NCBI GenBank assembly: GCA_013696915.1
Contig: JACCXR010000024.1
Location: forward strand, 1-11,566
Direction of reading: 5' to 3'
DNA: 11,566 bases
Source: Euzebyaceae bacterium
Lineage (GTDB): Bacteria; Actinomycetota; Nitriliruptoria; Euzebyales; Egibacteraceae
Shown: positions 1-6,810 of the stretch, piece after piece
Numbering within the stretch: position 1 is the stretch's first letter
How the letters are laid out: each line of letters opens with the position of its first letter
Position numbers and translations under genes: made by a program
The notes under the pieces: model-generated
Database searches by the model: none
What the model saw: the letters and a program-made list of their open reading frames with translations, nothing else
What the model was told of the DNA's origin: nothing

Positions 1-729
1 GGCACCGCCTACGGCCTGGCGCTCAGGCAGCGGCCGGTTTACGGCGCCGAGGCGCAGATCCTCTACGGCATCACCCAGGGTGCCTCGGCCAGGGCCGACC
101 GGGAGCTCGCGACCCAGGAGGTGATCATGCTGGGGGCGGCGAACCTGCAGCCGGTCGCGGATGAGCAGGGTCTGTCAGTCAGCGCCCTGCAGGACGCGGT
201 TACCGTCGAGGTGATCGGGGACAGTGACGTGCTGCGACTCCAAGTCGCCGATCCGGACCCGTCGGCGGCGCTCCGCACAGCCGAGTTGATCGCCGAGGGT
301 TACGTGGGCAGCGTCACGGCGTCCTCGTCGAGTGAGCTCGCCGATGCCCGGGCGGTCTTCGAGAACCGCATCGAGCAGCTCTCGGAGCAGCTCGCCGCCG
401 TCGAGGGCCGCCTGGAGGAGCTCGACGCGCAGCGCCCGGCCGATGCCGGGTCGGCCCAGACGCCGGAGGAACGCCGGCTGGATTTGCAGTCCCGAGCGCT
501 GCAGCAACGGCTCGGCGACCTGCAGGACCAACTCACAAGCGTCGAGCTGGAGCAGGCCAAGACGGCGGACGTCCGCATCCTCGCGGCGCCGGAACTGCTG
601 GGCGAGCCGCTGGCCCCCAAGCCGGCGCAGGCGGCCGCCGCGGGCGCGCTCGTGGGCATTGCAATCGCCACCGCGATGATCGTGCTCCTCACCCGGGGAC
701 GCCGACCGGAAAGTGCCTGGGACCGGTGA
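1..729 (+). CDS. Wzz-like polysaccharide chain-length/export protein, C-terminal part
   Basis: The frame is open from the first base, so the N-terminus and first membrane segment lie outside the window; 242 residues are visible. The first ~100 visible residues look like the periplasmic part of a Wzz/GNVR-type protein (VYGAEAQILY near the start, LRLQVADPDPSAA further on). Two heptad-rich stretches follow, around visible residues 110-145 and 160-185, consistent with the extended coiled coil of this family. A proline-rich lead-in (EPLAPKP) then precedes one membrane helix at about residues 211-231 and a ten-residue basic tail. No Walker motifs or tyrosine cluster follow the helix, so this is not a fused BY-kinase. 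Members set chain length or form the inner-membrane part of the exporter. The stop overlaps the next gene by four bases (GTGA). The family call is fairly sure; polymer specificity cannot be read. Confidence 0.75.
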   Translation, partial: GTAYGLALRQRPVYGAEAQILYGITQGASARADRELATQEVIMLGAANLQPVADEQGLSVSALQDAVTVEVIGDSDVLRLQVADPDPSAALRTAELIAEGYVGSVTASSSSELADARAVFENRIEQLSEQLAAVEGRLEELDAQRPADAGSAQTPEERRLDLQSRALQQRLGDLQDQLTSVELEQAKTADVRILAAPELLGEPLAPKPAQAAAAGALVGIAIATAMIVLLTRGRRPESAWDR

Positions 730-2399
730 CCGCAGGCGGGCGCACAGCGGCGCCCCCGCTCCCCGGACCGGCGTCCGCCACGACCGCAGGCGACACCCTC
801 GCCGTAGGGACGTGGACCCTGGTCAGTCGGGTCACCGGGCTCGCGAGGATCGTGGCGATCGGGGCGATCCTGGGGCCGACGTACCTGGGGAACACGTTTC
901 TGGCAACCAACGTCCTGCCGAACCTCACGTACGAGTTCCTCACCGGGTCGCTCTTCGCGACGCTCCTCGTCCCGCCCCTGGTCCGGCACGTCGACCTGCG
1001 CGACCGCCGGGCGGTCGAGCGGCTCGCCGGGGGCTTCCTCGGCACCGCCATGGTGGCGTTCGCCCTGCTCATCGTGGCCGCCGTCCTCGCCGGGCCGCTG
1101 ATCCTGAGGGCGCTGTCACTCGGCGTCGACGACCCGCTGATCGCGTCGGCCCAGCGCCGGGCGGGCTGGTTCCTGCTCGCCCTGCTCATGCCGCAGGTGG
1201 CGCTCTACGGAGTGGCGGGAGTGAGCGGCGCGGTCCTGAACGCCCATGGGCGGTTCGGGCTGCCGGCTGCCGCGCCCGCGATGGAGAACCTCGGCGTCAT
1301 CGTTACGCTGGTCGTCTACGCCGTCTTCTTCCGTGGAGGCACGGCGCTGGAGGCGGTGACCACCACGCAGCTCCTCGTCCTCGGCCTGGGGACGACCGCT
1401 GCGGTGGGAGCCCATGCCGGCGCGGTGTGGTTGGGAGTCTGGCGCCTCGGCGTGCGGCTCGTCCCGCGCGCCGGCTGGCGGGACCGCGAGGTCCGCGAGA
1501 TCATCGCCCGGATGGTGCCGTCGCTGGGCTACGCGGGATTGAACGCCGCCCGTCAGTCCGCGATCCTGGTCGTGGCCAACCGAGTGCCGGGCGGCGTCGT
1601 CGCGTTTCACCTGGCCCTGAACTTCTTCCATCTCCCGGTTGCGGTCGGGGCGAAGCCGATCGCCGTCGCGCTGCTCCCCCAGCTCGCTCGGCACCATCAC
1701 TGCCAGGACGCCGCAGGTTTCGGCGCATTGTTCTCCCGTGGGTTGTCGCTCGTCTGCCTGCTCACGGTGCCCGCCGCCATGGCGTACGCGGTACTGGCAG
1801 AGCCCCTCGCCCGAGCGGTCTCATTCGGCGAGATGGCCGGCGGCGCGGGCGTCCCGCTGATCGCCGGCTCCCTGGCGGCGCTCAGTGCGGGAGTCGTCGG
1901 CGAAGGCGTGTTCAATTTCGCCACGCACGGCTCCTATGCACGCCACGACGCCAAGGCTCCCCTGGCGGCCATGGTTGTGCGCAGCACGGTGTCCCTGGTC
2001 GGCATGGCGGCGGCTTTCCTCCTCGCCGGGGGAGTGGGCGTGCTCGTGGTCCTCGGGTTGGCGGTGTCGGCCGGCAACGCCGCAAGCGCCTGGCATCTCA
2101 CCCGCCGTGTCCGCCGCGGGCATGCGGAGCGTCTCTACCCGTCCATCGGAAGAACGGTGATCGCCGCCAGCCTGATGATCCTTCCGGCGTACGCCACCGC
2201 GGTTGCGGTGGCGGGCTGGGCTGGCGGTCCAGCGGGGGACGTCGCCGGCGTCGTGGCCGCGGCCGTGGTCGGCGCCACGCTGTTCGTGGGGGCGCTGATC
2301 GTCCTGCGGTCCCCCGACCTCGTCTTCCTCAGAGCAGGCATGAAAGGGTCCACCGTCGCGCCGCGGCGCACGCTCGATCCTTCGGGGGGGCGACCGTGA
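726..2399 (+). CDS. MurJ/Wzx-type lipid-linked saccharide flippase (MVIN family)
   Basis: A 557-residue, very hydrophobic protein with about 13-14 predicted membrane helices, close to the usual length for MurJ-like flippases. The N-terminus carries the MVIN-type signature: VSRVTGLARIVAIGAILGP, then NTFLATNVLPNL, then EFLTGSLFATLLVPPLV, where the Glu matches the conserved acidic residue of the family's second helix. Such proteins move undecaprenyl-linked sugars across the membrane (MOP superfamily). Lipid II is the MurJ substrate, but between a Wzz-like and a Wzy-like gene the likelier cargo is the exopolysaccharide repeat unit (inference). The GTG start overlaps the upstream stop in GTGA, and its own stop overlaps the next GTG the same way, suggesting translational coupling. 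A MurJ paralog serving peptidoglycan cannot be excluded. Confidence 0.85.
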   Translation: MTAGGRTAAPPLPGPASATTAGDTLAVGTWTLVSRVTGLARIVAIGAILGPTYLGNTFLATNVLPNLTYEFLTGSLFATLLVPPLVRHVDLRDRRAVERLAGGFLGTAMVAFALLIVAAVLAGPLILRALSLGVDDPLIASAQRRAGWFLLALLMPQVALYGVAGVSGAVLNAHGRFGLPAAAPAMENLGVIVTLVVYAVFFRGGTALEAVTTTQLLVLGLGTTAAVGAHAGAVWLGVWRLGVRLVPRAGWRDREVREIIARMVPSLGYAGLNAARQSAILVVANRVPGGVVAFHLALNFFHLPVAVGAKPIAVALLPQLARHHHCQDAAGFGALFSRGLSLVCLLTVPAAMAYAVLAEPLARAVSFGEMAGGAGVPLIAGSLAALSAGVVGEGVFNFATHGSYARHDAKAPLAAMVVRSTVSLVGMAAAFLLAGGVGVLVVLGLAVSAGNAASAWHLTRRVRRGHAERLYPSIGRTVIAASLMILPAYATAVAVAGWAGGPAGDVAGVVAAAVVGATLFVGALIVLRSPDLVFLRAGMKGSTVAPRRTLDPSGGRP

Positions 2400-3814
2400 C
2401 GACGGCGGCCCTGCGCTCGACGCAAACCCTCGCCGCCATCGCGCGACGCCCGCTGTGGCCCGTCCTCGCGGCCCTCGTCCTCGCCATGGCGGGCGGCATG
2501 GCGGCTGCGCAGGCGCCCGCGCTCGCGTTCGCCGGCTTGGTGGCGCTGGTCGTGGCCGTGGTCGTGGCCGTCCGTCCCGCCGTGGCGGCCTACGCGCTGC
2601 TGGCGCTGACACCGCTGGTCGTCGGTGTGGACCGCGGTACCCTCCTGCCGCTGCTGCGGCCGAATGAGGGCCTCGCGCTGTTCCTCGGCGGCGTGCTCCT
2701 CGTGCGGGGAACCGTTCGGTACCTGGCGGGCCAACGCTTTTCGTTTCGCCCCAATGCGGTGGACGTCACCATCCTCCTGCTCGCCTTCGCGGCCTCGGTC
2801 GTGCCGCTGCTGTGGATGGCGGCGCGCGGACGCGTGCCCAGCCTTGACGACATCCTCTATGCGCTGGCCATGTGGAAGTACTTCGGCATCTACCTGATCG
2901 TACGGGTGTCCGTGCGCACCGAGCAGGAGGTCCGCCGGTGCCTGTGGCTGTCGGTGCTCGCGGCGGGCGCGGTCGCGCTGATCGCCATCCTGCAGTCGCT
3001 GCAACTGCTGGGCGTCCCCGGGCTGCTCGGCCGCTGGTATGCCCCCGCCGCCGACGTCTCCAGGCTGGAGATCAGCCGGGGAACGTCGACGATGTCGAGT
3101 TCCCACGCGGTCGCGGATGTCATGACCTACAGCCTCGCCATCGCCGCGGGCTTCCTGCTCGCAGGCCACCGTCGACGGGTCCCGCTCATCGGCCTCTGCG
3201 TCCTGCTCCTGCTCGGAGCGCTCTCGTCCGGGACCTTCTCCGGGGTGCTCGCGCTCGTCATCGGCGCCCTGGCATTCGGCTACGTCACCGGACACCTGCG
3301 CACGGCGGTCCTCGCGCTCCTCCCAGCGGGGCTTCTCGGCAAACTGGTCCTGCAACCGGTCCTGCAGGAACGCATCAGCCGCCTGGATTCCGAGGGGGTG
3401 CCGGTGAGCTGGGTGGCCCGGCTCGACAACCTGCGTACGTACTTCTGGCCCGAACTGACGACCGACTTCAACTACCTGTTGGGCGTGCGCCCGTCGGCCC
3501 GGGTGCCGGCCCCCGAGTCATGGCGGGACTGGGTGTTCATCGAGAGCGGCCACACGTGGCTGCTGTGGAACGGCGGGATCCCGCTCGTGGTTGCGTTCTT
3601 CCTCTTCCTATGGGTGGCCATGCGCACCGTCGCACGGGTCGCCCGCAGTCGCCGCGACGGGATCGGCGTGGCCGCCGTCGCGAGCTTCACCGCGCTCACC
3701 GTCCTGGCCGTCCTCATGACGTTCGACCCGCACCTGACGCTGCGCGGCTCGGCGGACCTCAGCTTCCCACTGCTCGCACTCGCGTGCCTCGGCTTGCAGC
3801 GGGGCGCGCGGTGA
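2396..3814 (+). CDS. Wzy / O-antigen ligase-like polysaccharide polymerase
   Basis: A 472-residue membrane protein with about ten or more hydrophobic helices. The GTG start shares GTGA with the flippase stop, and a run of seven G at 2384-2390 could serve as ribosome binding site. The frame stays open far upstream, but that part is antisense-like shadow of the flippase. The layout fits the O-antigen ligase/polymerase superfamily: paired helices, then a long external loop at roughly residues 325-390 containing RISRLD, RLDNLRTYFW and a final IESGHTWLLWNGGIP, the place where Wzy/WaaL proteins keep a Tyr/His-containing loop next to a helix. The reaction would be joining undecaprenyl-linked repeat units on the outer face of the membrane. 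Neighbours (flippase, Wzz-like) support a Wzx/Wzy-type pathway. Ligase versus polymerase cannot be told from sequence. Confidence 0.8.
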   Translation: MTTAALRSTQTLAAIARRPLWPVLAALVLAMAGGMAAAQAPALAFAGLVALVVAVVVAVRPAVAAYALLALTPLVVGVDRGTLLPLLRPNEGLALFLGGVLLVRGTVRYLAGQRFSFRPNAVDVTILLLAFAASVVPLLWMAARGRVPSLDDILYALAMWKYFGIYLIVRVSVRTEQEVRRCLWLSVLAAGAVALIAILQSLQLLGVPGLLGRWYAPAADVSRLEISRGTSTMSSSHAVADVMTYSLAIAAGFLLAGHRRRVPLIGLCVLLLLGALSSGTFSGVLALVIGALAFGYVTGHLRTAVLALLPAGLLGKLVLQPVLQERISRLDSEGVPVSWVARLDNLRTYFWPELTTDFNYLLGVRPSARVPAPESWRDWVFIESGHTWLLWNGGIPLVVAFFLFLWVAMRTVARVARSRRDGIGVAAVASFTALTVLAVLMTFDPHLTLRGSADLSFPLLALACLGLQRGAR

Positions 3815-3823
3815 AGGGGAGGG
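3814..3823 (+). promoter_or_regulatory. Strong Shine-Dalgarno deciding the kinase start
   Basis: AAGGGGAGGG lies five bases before ATG 3829. It is the best ribosome binding site in the operon and favours ATG 3829 over GTG 3811, which would instead overlap the upstream stop in the GTGA pattern used at the other junctions. Confidence 0.6.
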
Positions 3824-3828
3824 TCCGG

Positions 3829-4704
3829 ATGGGGTCCGGCTCGGCCGCCGTGCACGATGGACGCGTGCTGCAGAGCCAGCCGGACCGTCTGGTGCTGTTG
3901 GAGGCCGACGGCGAGACCGTACGCAAGACCTTTTGGGACGGCGAGCTCGCGGTGCGGGAGCAGCACGCGATCAGGGAGGCCGACCGACTCGGGCTCTTCC
4001 GGGAGGCACTGCAGTCCACGCCGCACGCGTCCTGTCCGCGTCCGATCGACCTCGTCGCCGAACCCGACGCCTACTCCGTGCGCATGTCGCTGGTCAGAGG
4101 GCTGCCCCTGCCGTTGCACTTGCGGACCGCGCGGCTCGAGGCGGACTTGCTGGCCCACCTGTCATCGACACTCGCCTCGGCGCTGCTCGTCTACGTCGAG
4201 ACCTTCGACGAGCCGTACTGTGACTTCCACCTGCGCAACATGATCTACGAGCCACGCACCGGAGTGGTCTCCTTTCTCGATTTCGGCATGCCCAACCGAC
4301 CCTGGTCGCCCGCCGACCTTGCGGCCCTGTCTCCGCTCGAGATCAGTCTGGGCAACCTCATCGGCTCGTCCATGTTCGAGTCGTTGCGGCCGCGGTGCTG
4401 GTTCCGGCTGCGGCAGCATCGGCAGGCGCTCGCTCTTTGCTGGGCGGTCGTGGAGCGCGTGTCGCGACTGGACCATGCGGCCGGCGCGGCCGGCACCGGA
4501 GACGTGTCCGCAGACGGCGTGCAGCGAGCGGCGCACCTGGCCTTCGACCGCGCGGCGTTCACCGGCGCATGGTACCGGCAGCTCTGGTACCGGGGGATGA
4601 ACGCCTGCGTCGGGCTCGCGGGCTCCCGCCGCGGCGACCGCGCCAACGCCGGTCACCCCGACGTGGCGGTCGATCGCCGATCTGAAGCGAGCGACCAGAG
4701 GTGA
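3829..4704 (+). CDS. Small kinase-fold (APH/Kdo-kinase/ABC1-like) protein in the polysaccharide operon
   Basis: A 291-residue soluble protein with the core residues of the protein-kinase-like fold: a candidate ATP-binding Lys33 (VRKTFW), an acidic helix after it (EQHAIREADRLG), a catalytic-loop motif CDFHLRNMIYE with Asp132 and Asn137, and a metal-binding motif FLDFGMPN with Asp151. The D-x-H-x-x-N spacing resembles aminoglycoside phosphotransferases, Kdo/heptose kinases and ABC1 proteins rather than Ser/Thr kinases, and no glycine-rich loop is evident. A basic, aromatic C-terminal half follows (FTGAWYRQLWYRGMN). It lies between the polymerase and the lysozyme-like gene, whose GTG start overlaps its stop. 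Phosphorylating a sugar, a lipid carrier or a cluster protein are all possible; the substrate is unknown. The start is ATG 3829 because of its Shine-Dalgarno; GTG 3811 is the alternative. Confidence 0.7.
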   Translation: MGSGSAAVHDGRVLQSQPDRLVLLEADGETVRKTFWDGELAVREQHAIREADRLGLFREALQSTPHASCPRPIDLVAEPDAYSVRMSLVRGLPLPLHLRTARLEADLLAHLSSTLASALLVYVETFDEPYCDFHLRNMIYEPRTGVVSFLDFGMPNRPWSPADLAALSPLEISLGNLIGSSMFESLRPRCWFRLRQHRQALALCWAVVERVSRLDHAAGAAGTGDVSADGVQRAAHLAFDRAAFTGAWYRQLWYRGMNACVGLAGSRRGDRANAGHPDVAVDRRSEASDQR

Positions 4705-5513
4705 GCACCGCCCCGCTGGAGCGGAGCCGACAGGGAATGATCGCCGCCGCATTCCTGGCCCTGACAGCCGCGATTCTCCTCACGTCAGCGGTGGTGGTAG
4801 GCGGTGCCACGACGCCCGAGGCCACGGACTCCAGTCCACAGACCAACGGCCAGCCACGCTTCGCGACGCTGCCGCCGGGGTCGACGCTGCCGTCCGACGC
4901 CGAGTGCGCGGCCAAGGTCAGGCGGTCGGACTGGGAGCCGCGGTCACAGAACCACAGCGCCAACCACACCGTGCCCGACAGCGTGTCCATCCCCGCTTGG
5001 GACGGCGTCGACAGCCACTGGAACACCCAGATCATGCCGCGGGTCACGGGCAACTTCACCGGCACCACCGACGAGATCATCCAGTGGGGCGCCTGCAAAT
5101 GGGGCTTCGACGAGGACAACGTCCGCGCCGTGGCCGTGGGCGAGAGCAACTGGCACATGTCCCAGCTCGGCGACGATCGCGACGACCCCGACGACTGCGC
5201 CCCCGGCTACAGCGCCCCATGCCCCACGAGCTTCGGGATCATGCAGGTCAAGTGGACCGCGCACCCCGGGACCCACCCGCTGTCGGAACTGAGCACCGCG
5301 TTCAACGTCGACTATGCCCTGGCGGTGCGACGCGGCTGCTTCGAGGGTTACGAGACCTGGCTGGGCGACTACGGCGACTACCGCGCCGGTGACGAGTGGG
5401 GCTGCATCGGCCGCTGGTACTCCGGCAGGTGGCACGACGCCGACGGCGACGGCTACATCAGCCGACGCAGAGCCGACCTCGCCGATCGAGCCTGGGAGCA
5501 ACCTGGGTTCTGA
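4701..5513 (+). CDS. Secreted lysozyme-like (SLT/GH23-like) protein, operon paralog A
   Basis: 270 residues, starting at a GTG that overlaps the kinase stop. The N-terminus is a basic stretch plus hydrophobic segment (about residues 13-35), a signal peptide or membrane anchor, so the rest should be extracellular. The core from residue ~55 carries a pattern like lytic transglycosylases: a catalytic-type Glu148 in AVGESNW, SFGIMQVKW at 177-185 (family motif G-x-M-Q), AFNVDYALAVRRGC, and WGCIGRWYSG near the end. Six cysteines in the mature part suggest disulfides. It lacks the small N-terminal domain seen in paralogs B and C. Family knowledge gives cleavage of beta-1,4 glycan (peptidoglycan or a related polymer); location in an exopolysaccharide operon suggests trimming the polymer or opening the wall for export, which is inference. 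No own promoter is seen. Confidence 0.65.
   Translation: MSTAPLERSRQGMIAAAFLALTAAILLTSAVVVGGATTPEATDSSPQTNGQPRFATLPPGSTLPSDAECAAKVRRSDWEPRSQNHSANHTVPDSVSIPAWDGVDSHWNTQIMPRVTGNFTGTTDEIIQWGACKWGFDEDNVRAVAVGESNWHMSQLGDDRDDPDDCAPGYSAPCPTSFGIMQVKWTAHPGTHPLSELSTAFNVDYALAVRRGCFEGYETWLGDYGDYRAGDEWGCIGRWYSGRWHDADGDGYISRRRADLADRAWEQPGF
5043..5083 (+). repeat. 41-bp block identical in all three paralogs, copy A
   Basis: Identical base for base to 6320-6360 and 8673-8713. It codes for the VTGNFTGTTDEIIQ core just before the catalytic Glu. The flanks differ by scattered bases. Confidence 0.85.
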
Positions 5514-5515
5514 GG

Positions 5516-5538
5516 GGCCGTCCCACCGAGGACGGGCC
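5516..5538 (+). terminator. Possible hairpin after the polysaccharide operon
   Basis: GGCCGTCC, a six-base loop (CACCGA), then GGACGGGCC form an eight-pair stem with one bulged G, starting three bases after the stop codon at 5513. No T-run follows, so it is a weak candidate for ending the operon transcript. Confidence 0.3.
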
Positions 5539-5725
5539 GTCCCGGCGCCCTCGCCCCCGCCGCGACCCAGCCGTCGGTTCCGCGCCGTCGCATGGCAGAT
5601 CGGCCCTTCCGCGATCGGCGACGGGAACACCCGTCCGGTGCACAGCTGACCCGGGTCGCGCCCCGCCGACACCGACACAGCGCCACCTCGCGGCCGCCGG
5701 CGGCGTCCGTGCGCGGGCGGGCTTT
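5539..5725. other. Gene-free stretch between paralogs A and B
   Basis: Part of the 401-base gap before paralog B. The open frames here show no recognisable protein pattern and no clear ribosome binding site. I see no RNA gene or repeat in this part; the remainder of the gap is the duplicated promoter region. Confidence 0.5.
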
Positions 5726-5914
5726 GGCTCGGTCCGTGCTCGTCGTGGGCGCTGGGGTCGCTTCCGGCCGCGGGGCTCGTGCCCGCCACCGCACCCGCAA
5801 GCGGCGGGGGGACGAACCAAGAGCCGCTCAAGCCGCCCTGCCGTCCTGCCGATAGCCCAGATAGCCCCCGCCGACGCAGGCCGACTTGAGCCGGCCGCGA
5901 AAGAAAGCCCTCCA
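5726..5914 (+). repeat. Duplicated upstream region, copy in front of paralog B
   Basis: About 190 bases align with 8080-8259 in front of paralog C, from GGCTCGG to the start codon, with many substitutions and small gaps. Best-kept parts are GAGCCGCTCAAG, CTGCCGTCC, GCCGATA and the GGCCGCGAA just before the ribosome binding site. The duplication therefore copied promoter and gene together. Paralog A has none of it. Confidence 0.7.
5828..5855 (+). promoter_or_regulatory. Sigma-28 (FliA/WhiG)-type promoter of paralog B
   Basis: TCAA at 5828-5831, sixteen bases, then GCCGATAG at 5848-5855. The known consensus for the FliA/SigD/WhiG group is TAAA-N15-GCCGATAA, so the -10 differs by one base, the -35 by one, and the spacer by one. 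The predicted leader is about 50 bases. The same arrangement stands before paralog C with exact spacing. Confidence 0.6.
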
Positions 5915-6790
5915 ATGCGCACGCAGACCACGTTGAAATACATCGCAGTCGCATCCGTCTGCGCCGCGCTGCTCGTCTCAGGCGCTGCCGCCGCGGTGGC
6001 CGCCACCACCCGGGTCGACCTGCGCCGCGGCGACACGGTCAACGTTCACTGCGCCAGCGACAAGTTGAGCGCGTCGCGCCAGTCGGACACCCACGTGCGA
6101 CTGAGCTGCAGAGCGGTTTCGACCTCGAGCACGTCCTTCGCGACGCTGCCGGTGGGATCAACGCTGCCGTCCGATTCCACGTGCGCGAGCAGGGTCAGAC
6201 GGTCGACATGGGAGCCGCGGCCGGACAACACCACCGCCAACCACACCGTACCGTCGAGCGTGTCCATCCCCGCCTGGGGCGGCGTCGACAGCCGCTTCAA
6301 CACCCAGATCATGCCGCGCGTCACGGGCAACTTCACCGGCACCACCGACGAGATCATCCAGTGGGCCGCCTGCAAATGGGGCTTCGACGAGGATATCGTC
6401 CGCGCCGTCGCCGTCGGCGAGAGCAGCTGGCGGATGTCGCAGCTCGGCGACTACACCTCCAACCCCGACAAGTGCGCGCCCGGCTACAGCGTCCCGTGCC
6501 CCACGAGCTTCGGGAGCATGCAGGTCAAGTGGACTCAGCATCCGGGCACCTACCCGCTGTCGGAACTGAGCACCGCGTTCAACGTCGACTACACCCTCGC
6601 GGCGCGGCGCGGCTGCTTCGAGGGCTACGAGACCTGGCTGAGCATGTACGGCGACTACCGCGCCGGCGACGAGTGGGGCTGCATCGGCCGCTGGTACTCT
6701 GGCAGGTGGCACGACACCGCCGCCGATGACTACATCAGCCGACGCAAAGCCGACCTCGCCGATCGAGCCTGGGCGAGCCCGGGGTTCTGA
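5915..6790 (+). CDS. Secreted lysozyme-like (SLT/GH23-like) protein, paralog B
   Basis: 291 residues from ATG 5915, preceded by AAAGAAAG eight bases upstream. A clear signal peptide spans residues 1-30, ending AAAAVAA before TTRVDL. A small domain of about 35 residues follows (RVDLRRGDTVNVHC to VRLSC, Cys46 and Cys65 probably paired), probably all-beta. The lysozyme-like core shows Glu169 in AVGESSW, SFGSMQVKW at 198-206, AFNVDYTLAARRGC and WGCIGRWYSG. Ser201 replaces the hydrophobic residue usual in the G-x-M-Q motif. The core is nearly the same as paralog A in protein and DNA, but the N-terminus is unrelated. The gene stands alone behind a sigma-28-type promoter, so it is likely expressed with a motility or sporulation programme rather than with the operon (inference). 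It converges on the glycosyltransferase gene 20 bases away. Confidence 0.75.
   Translation: MRTQTTLKYIAVASVCAALLVSGAAAAVAATTRVDLRRGDTVNVHCASDKLSASRQSDTHVRLSCRAVSTSSTSFATLPVGSTLPSDSTCASRVRRSTWEPRPDNTTANHTVPSSVSIPAWGGVDSRFNTQIMPRVTGNFTGTTDEIIQWAACKWGFDEDIVRAVAVGESSWRMSQLGDYTSNPDKCAPGYSVPCPTSFGSMQVKWTQHPGTYPLSELSTAFNVDYTLAARRGCFEGYETWLSMYGDYRAGDEWGCIGRWYSGRWHDTAADDYISRRKADLADRAWASPGF
6320..6360 (+). repeat. 41-bp block identical in all three paralogs, copy B
   Basis: Identical to 5043-5083 and 8673-8713. Together with the near-identical flanks it offers a site for recombination or gene conversion between the copies. Confidence 0.85.
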
Positions 6791-6810
6791 CCCGACCCAC
6801 GACCCCGGCC

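Noticed and set aside
713..2395. Long plus-strand frame reading into the polymerase, which would give a protein of over 1000 residues
   Set aside because: The first part is Arg/Pro/Gly-rich shadow of the flippase gene; recognisable membrane protein begins only at GTG 2396.
2872..3828. N-terminal extension of the kinase-like gene inside the polymerase
   Set aside because: Low-complexity shadow composition, and a strong ribosome binding site sits before ATG 3829.
5396..5914. N-terminal extension of paralog B
   Set aside because: A clear signal peptide starts at ATG 5915 and the upstream part contains the promoter and overlaps paralog A.
5800..5914. Riboswitch (c-di-AMP or c-di-GMP type) before paralog B, as some cell-wall hydrolase genes have
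   Set aside because: The conserved bases are explained by a sigma-28-type promoter, and the remaining leader of about 50 bases is too short and lacks the known consensus cores.
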